From positions 1-5,914 of the forward strand of contig JACQEH010000093.1 of the NCBI GenBank assembly GCA_016200675.1: a DNA stretch of 5,914 nucleotides, read 5' to 3'. The first letter of the stretch is position 1. Each line of letters begins with the position of its first letter. The notes under the pieces were generated by a model that had not been told where the DNA came from, ran no database searches, and saw only the letters and a program-made list of their open reading frames with translations. Both the position numbers and the translations under genes were made by a program. This DNA is from Chloroflexota bacterium (GTDB taxonomy: Bacteria; Chloroflexota; Limnocylindria; Limnocylindrales; CSP1-4). Below, in pieces: positions 5,888-5,914 of the stretch.

Positions 5888-5914
5888 GATGGCCGGCGGT
5901 TCGGGCGGCCGCGA

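Noticed and set aside
1..5914. tRNA, rRNA, CRISPR array, insertion sequence or riboswitch
   Set aside because: I looked for cloverleaf ends, regularly spaced repeats, terminal inverted repeats and transposase motifs and saw none. The only phased repeats are the three short copies at 2610-2639.

Overview
The window is very GC-rich, and its real genes use codons that almost always end in G or C. This base composition, a SARP/AfsR-type regulator, a SnoaL-like cyclase and poorly characterised exported proteins suggest a high-GC soil or freshwater bacterium. A Chloroflexota lineage is my first guess and an actinobacterium the second. Taxonomy is inferred from style only; no rRNA or marker gene is present.

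Layout. Positions 3-2587 (+) hold most of one large AfsR/SARP-type regulator: end of the winged-helix DNA-binding domain, bacterial transcriptional activator domain (BTAD), NB-ARC-type ATPase, then a winged-helix/TPR-like C-terminal half. The start lies upstream of the window. The reading frame breaks at about 1368-1375, where roughly 25-30 codons expected after the ATPase are also missing. The gene is therefore a recent pseudogene, a truncated regulator, or an assembly artefact. The gap 2588-2697 contains three imperfect 8-bp direct repeats at exact 11-bp spacing, the arrangement of SARP operators. Next come a SnoaL/NTF2-like small cyclase-fold protein (2698-3132) and a small secreted, probably beta-rich DUF3224-like protein (3179-3694). 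Each has a good ribosome binding site, and the pair is probably co-transcribed and ends at a strong intrinsic terminator (3724-3750).

The stretch 3751-3918 contains no intact gene. It does hold a 19-codon scrap that reads as the extreme C-terminus of a class III adenylate/guanylate cyclase (3842-3901, +). Next to it on the other strand is a shorter protein-like reading. From the right edge, a large predicted lipoprotein of unknown function runs leftward (5817 to 3919, -). It has a well-formed sigma70-like promoter (5887-5859), a ribosome binding site and a lipobox.

Working model (inference): the SARP-type regulator controlled the adjacent two-gene unit through the 11-bp-phased repeats. Its ATPase/TPR control half is now uncoupled, while the DNA-binding half could still be made. 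The convergent lipoprotein gene is an independent unit.
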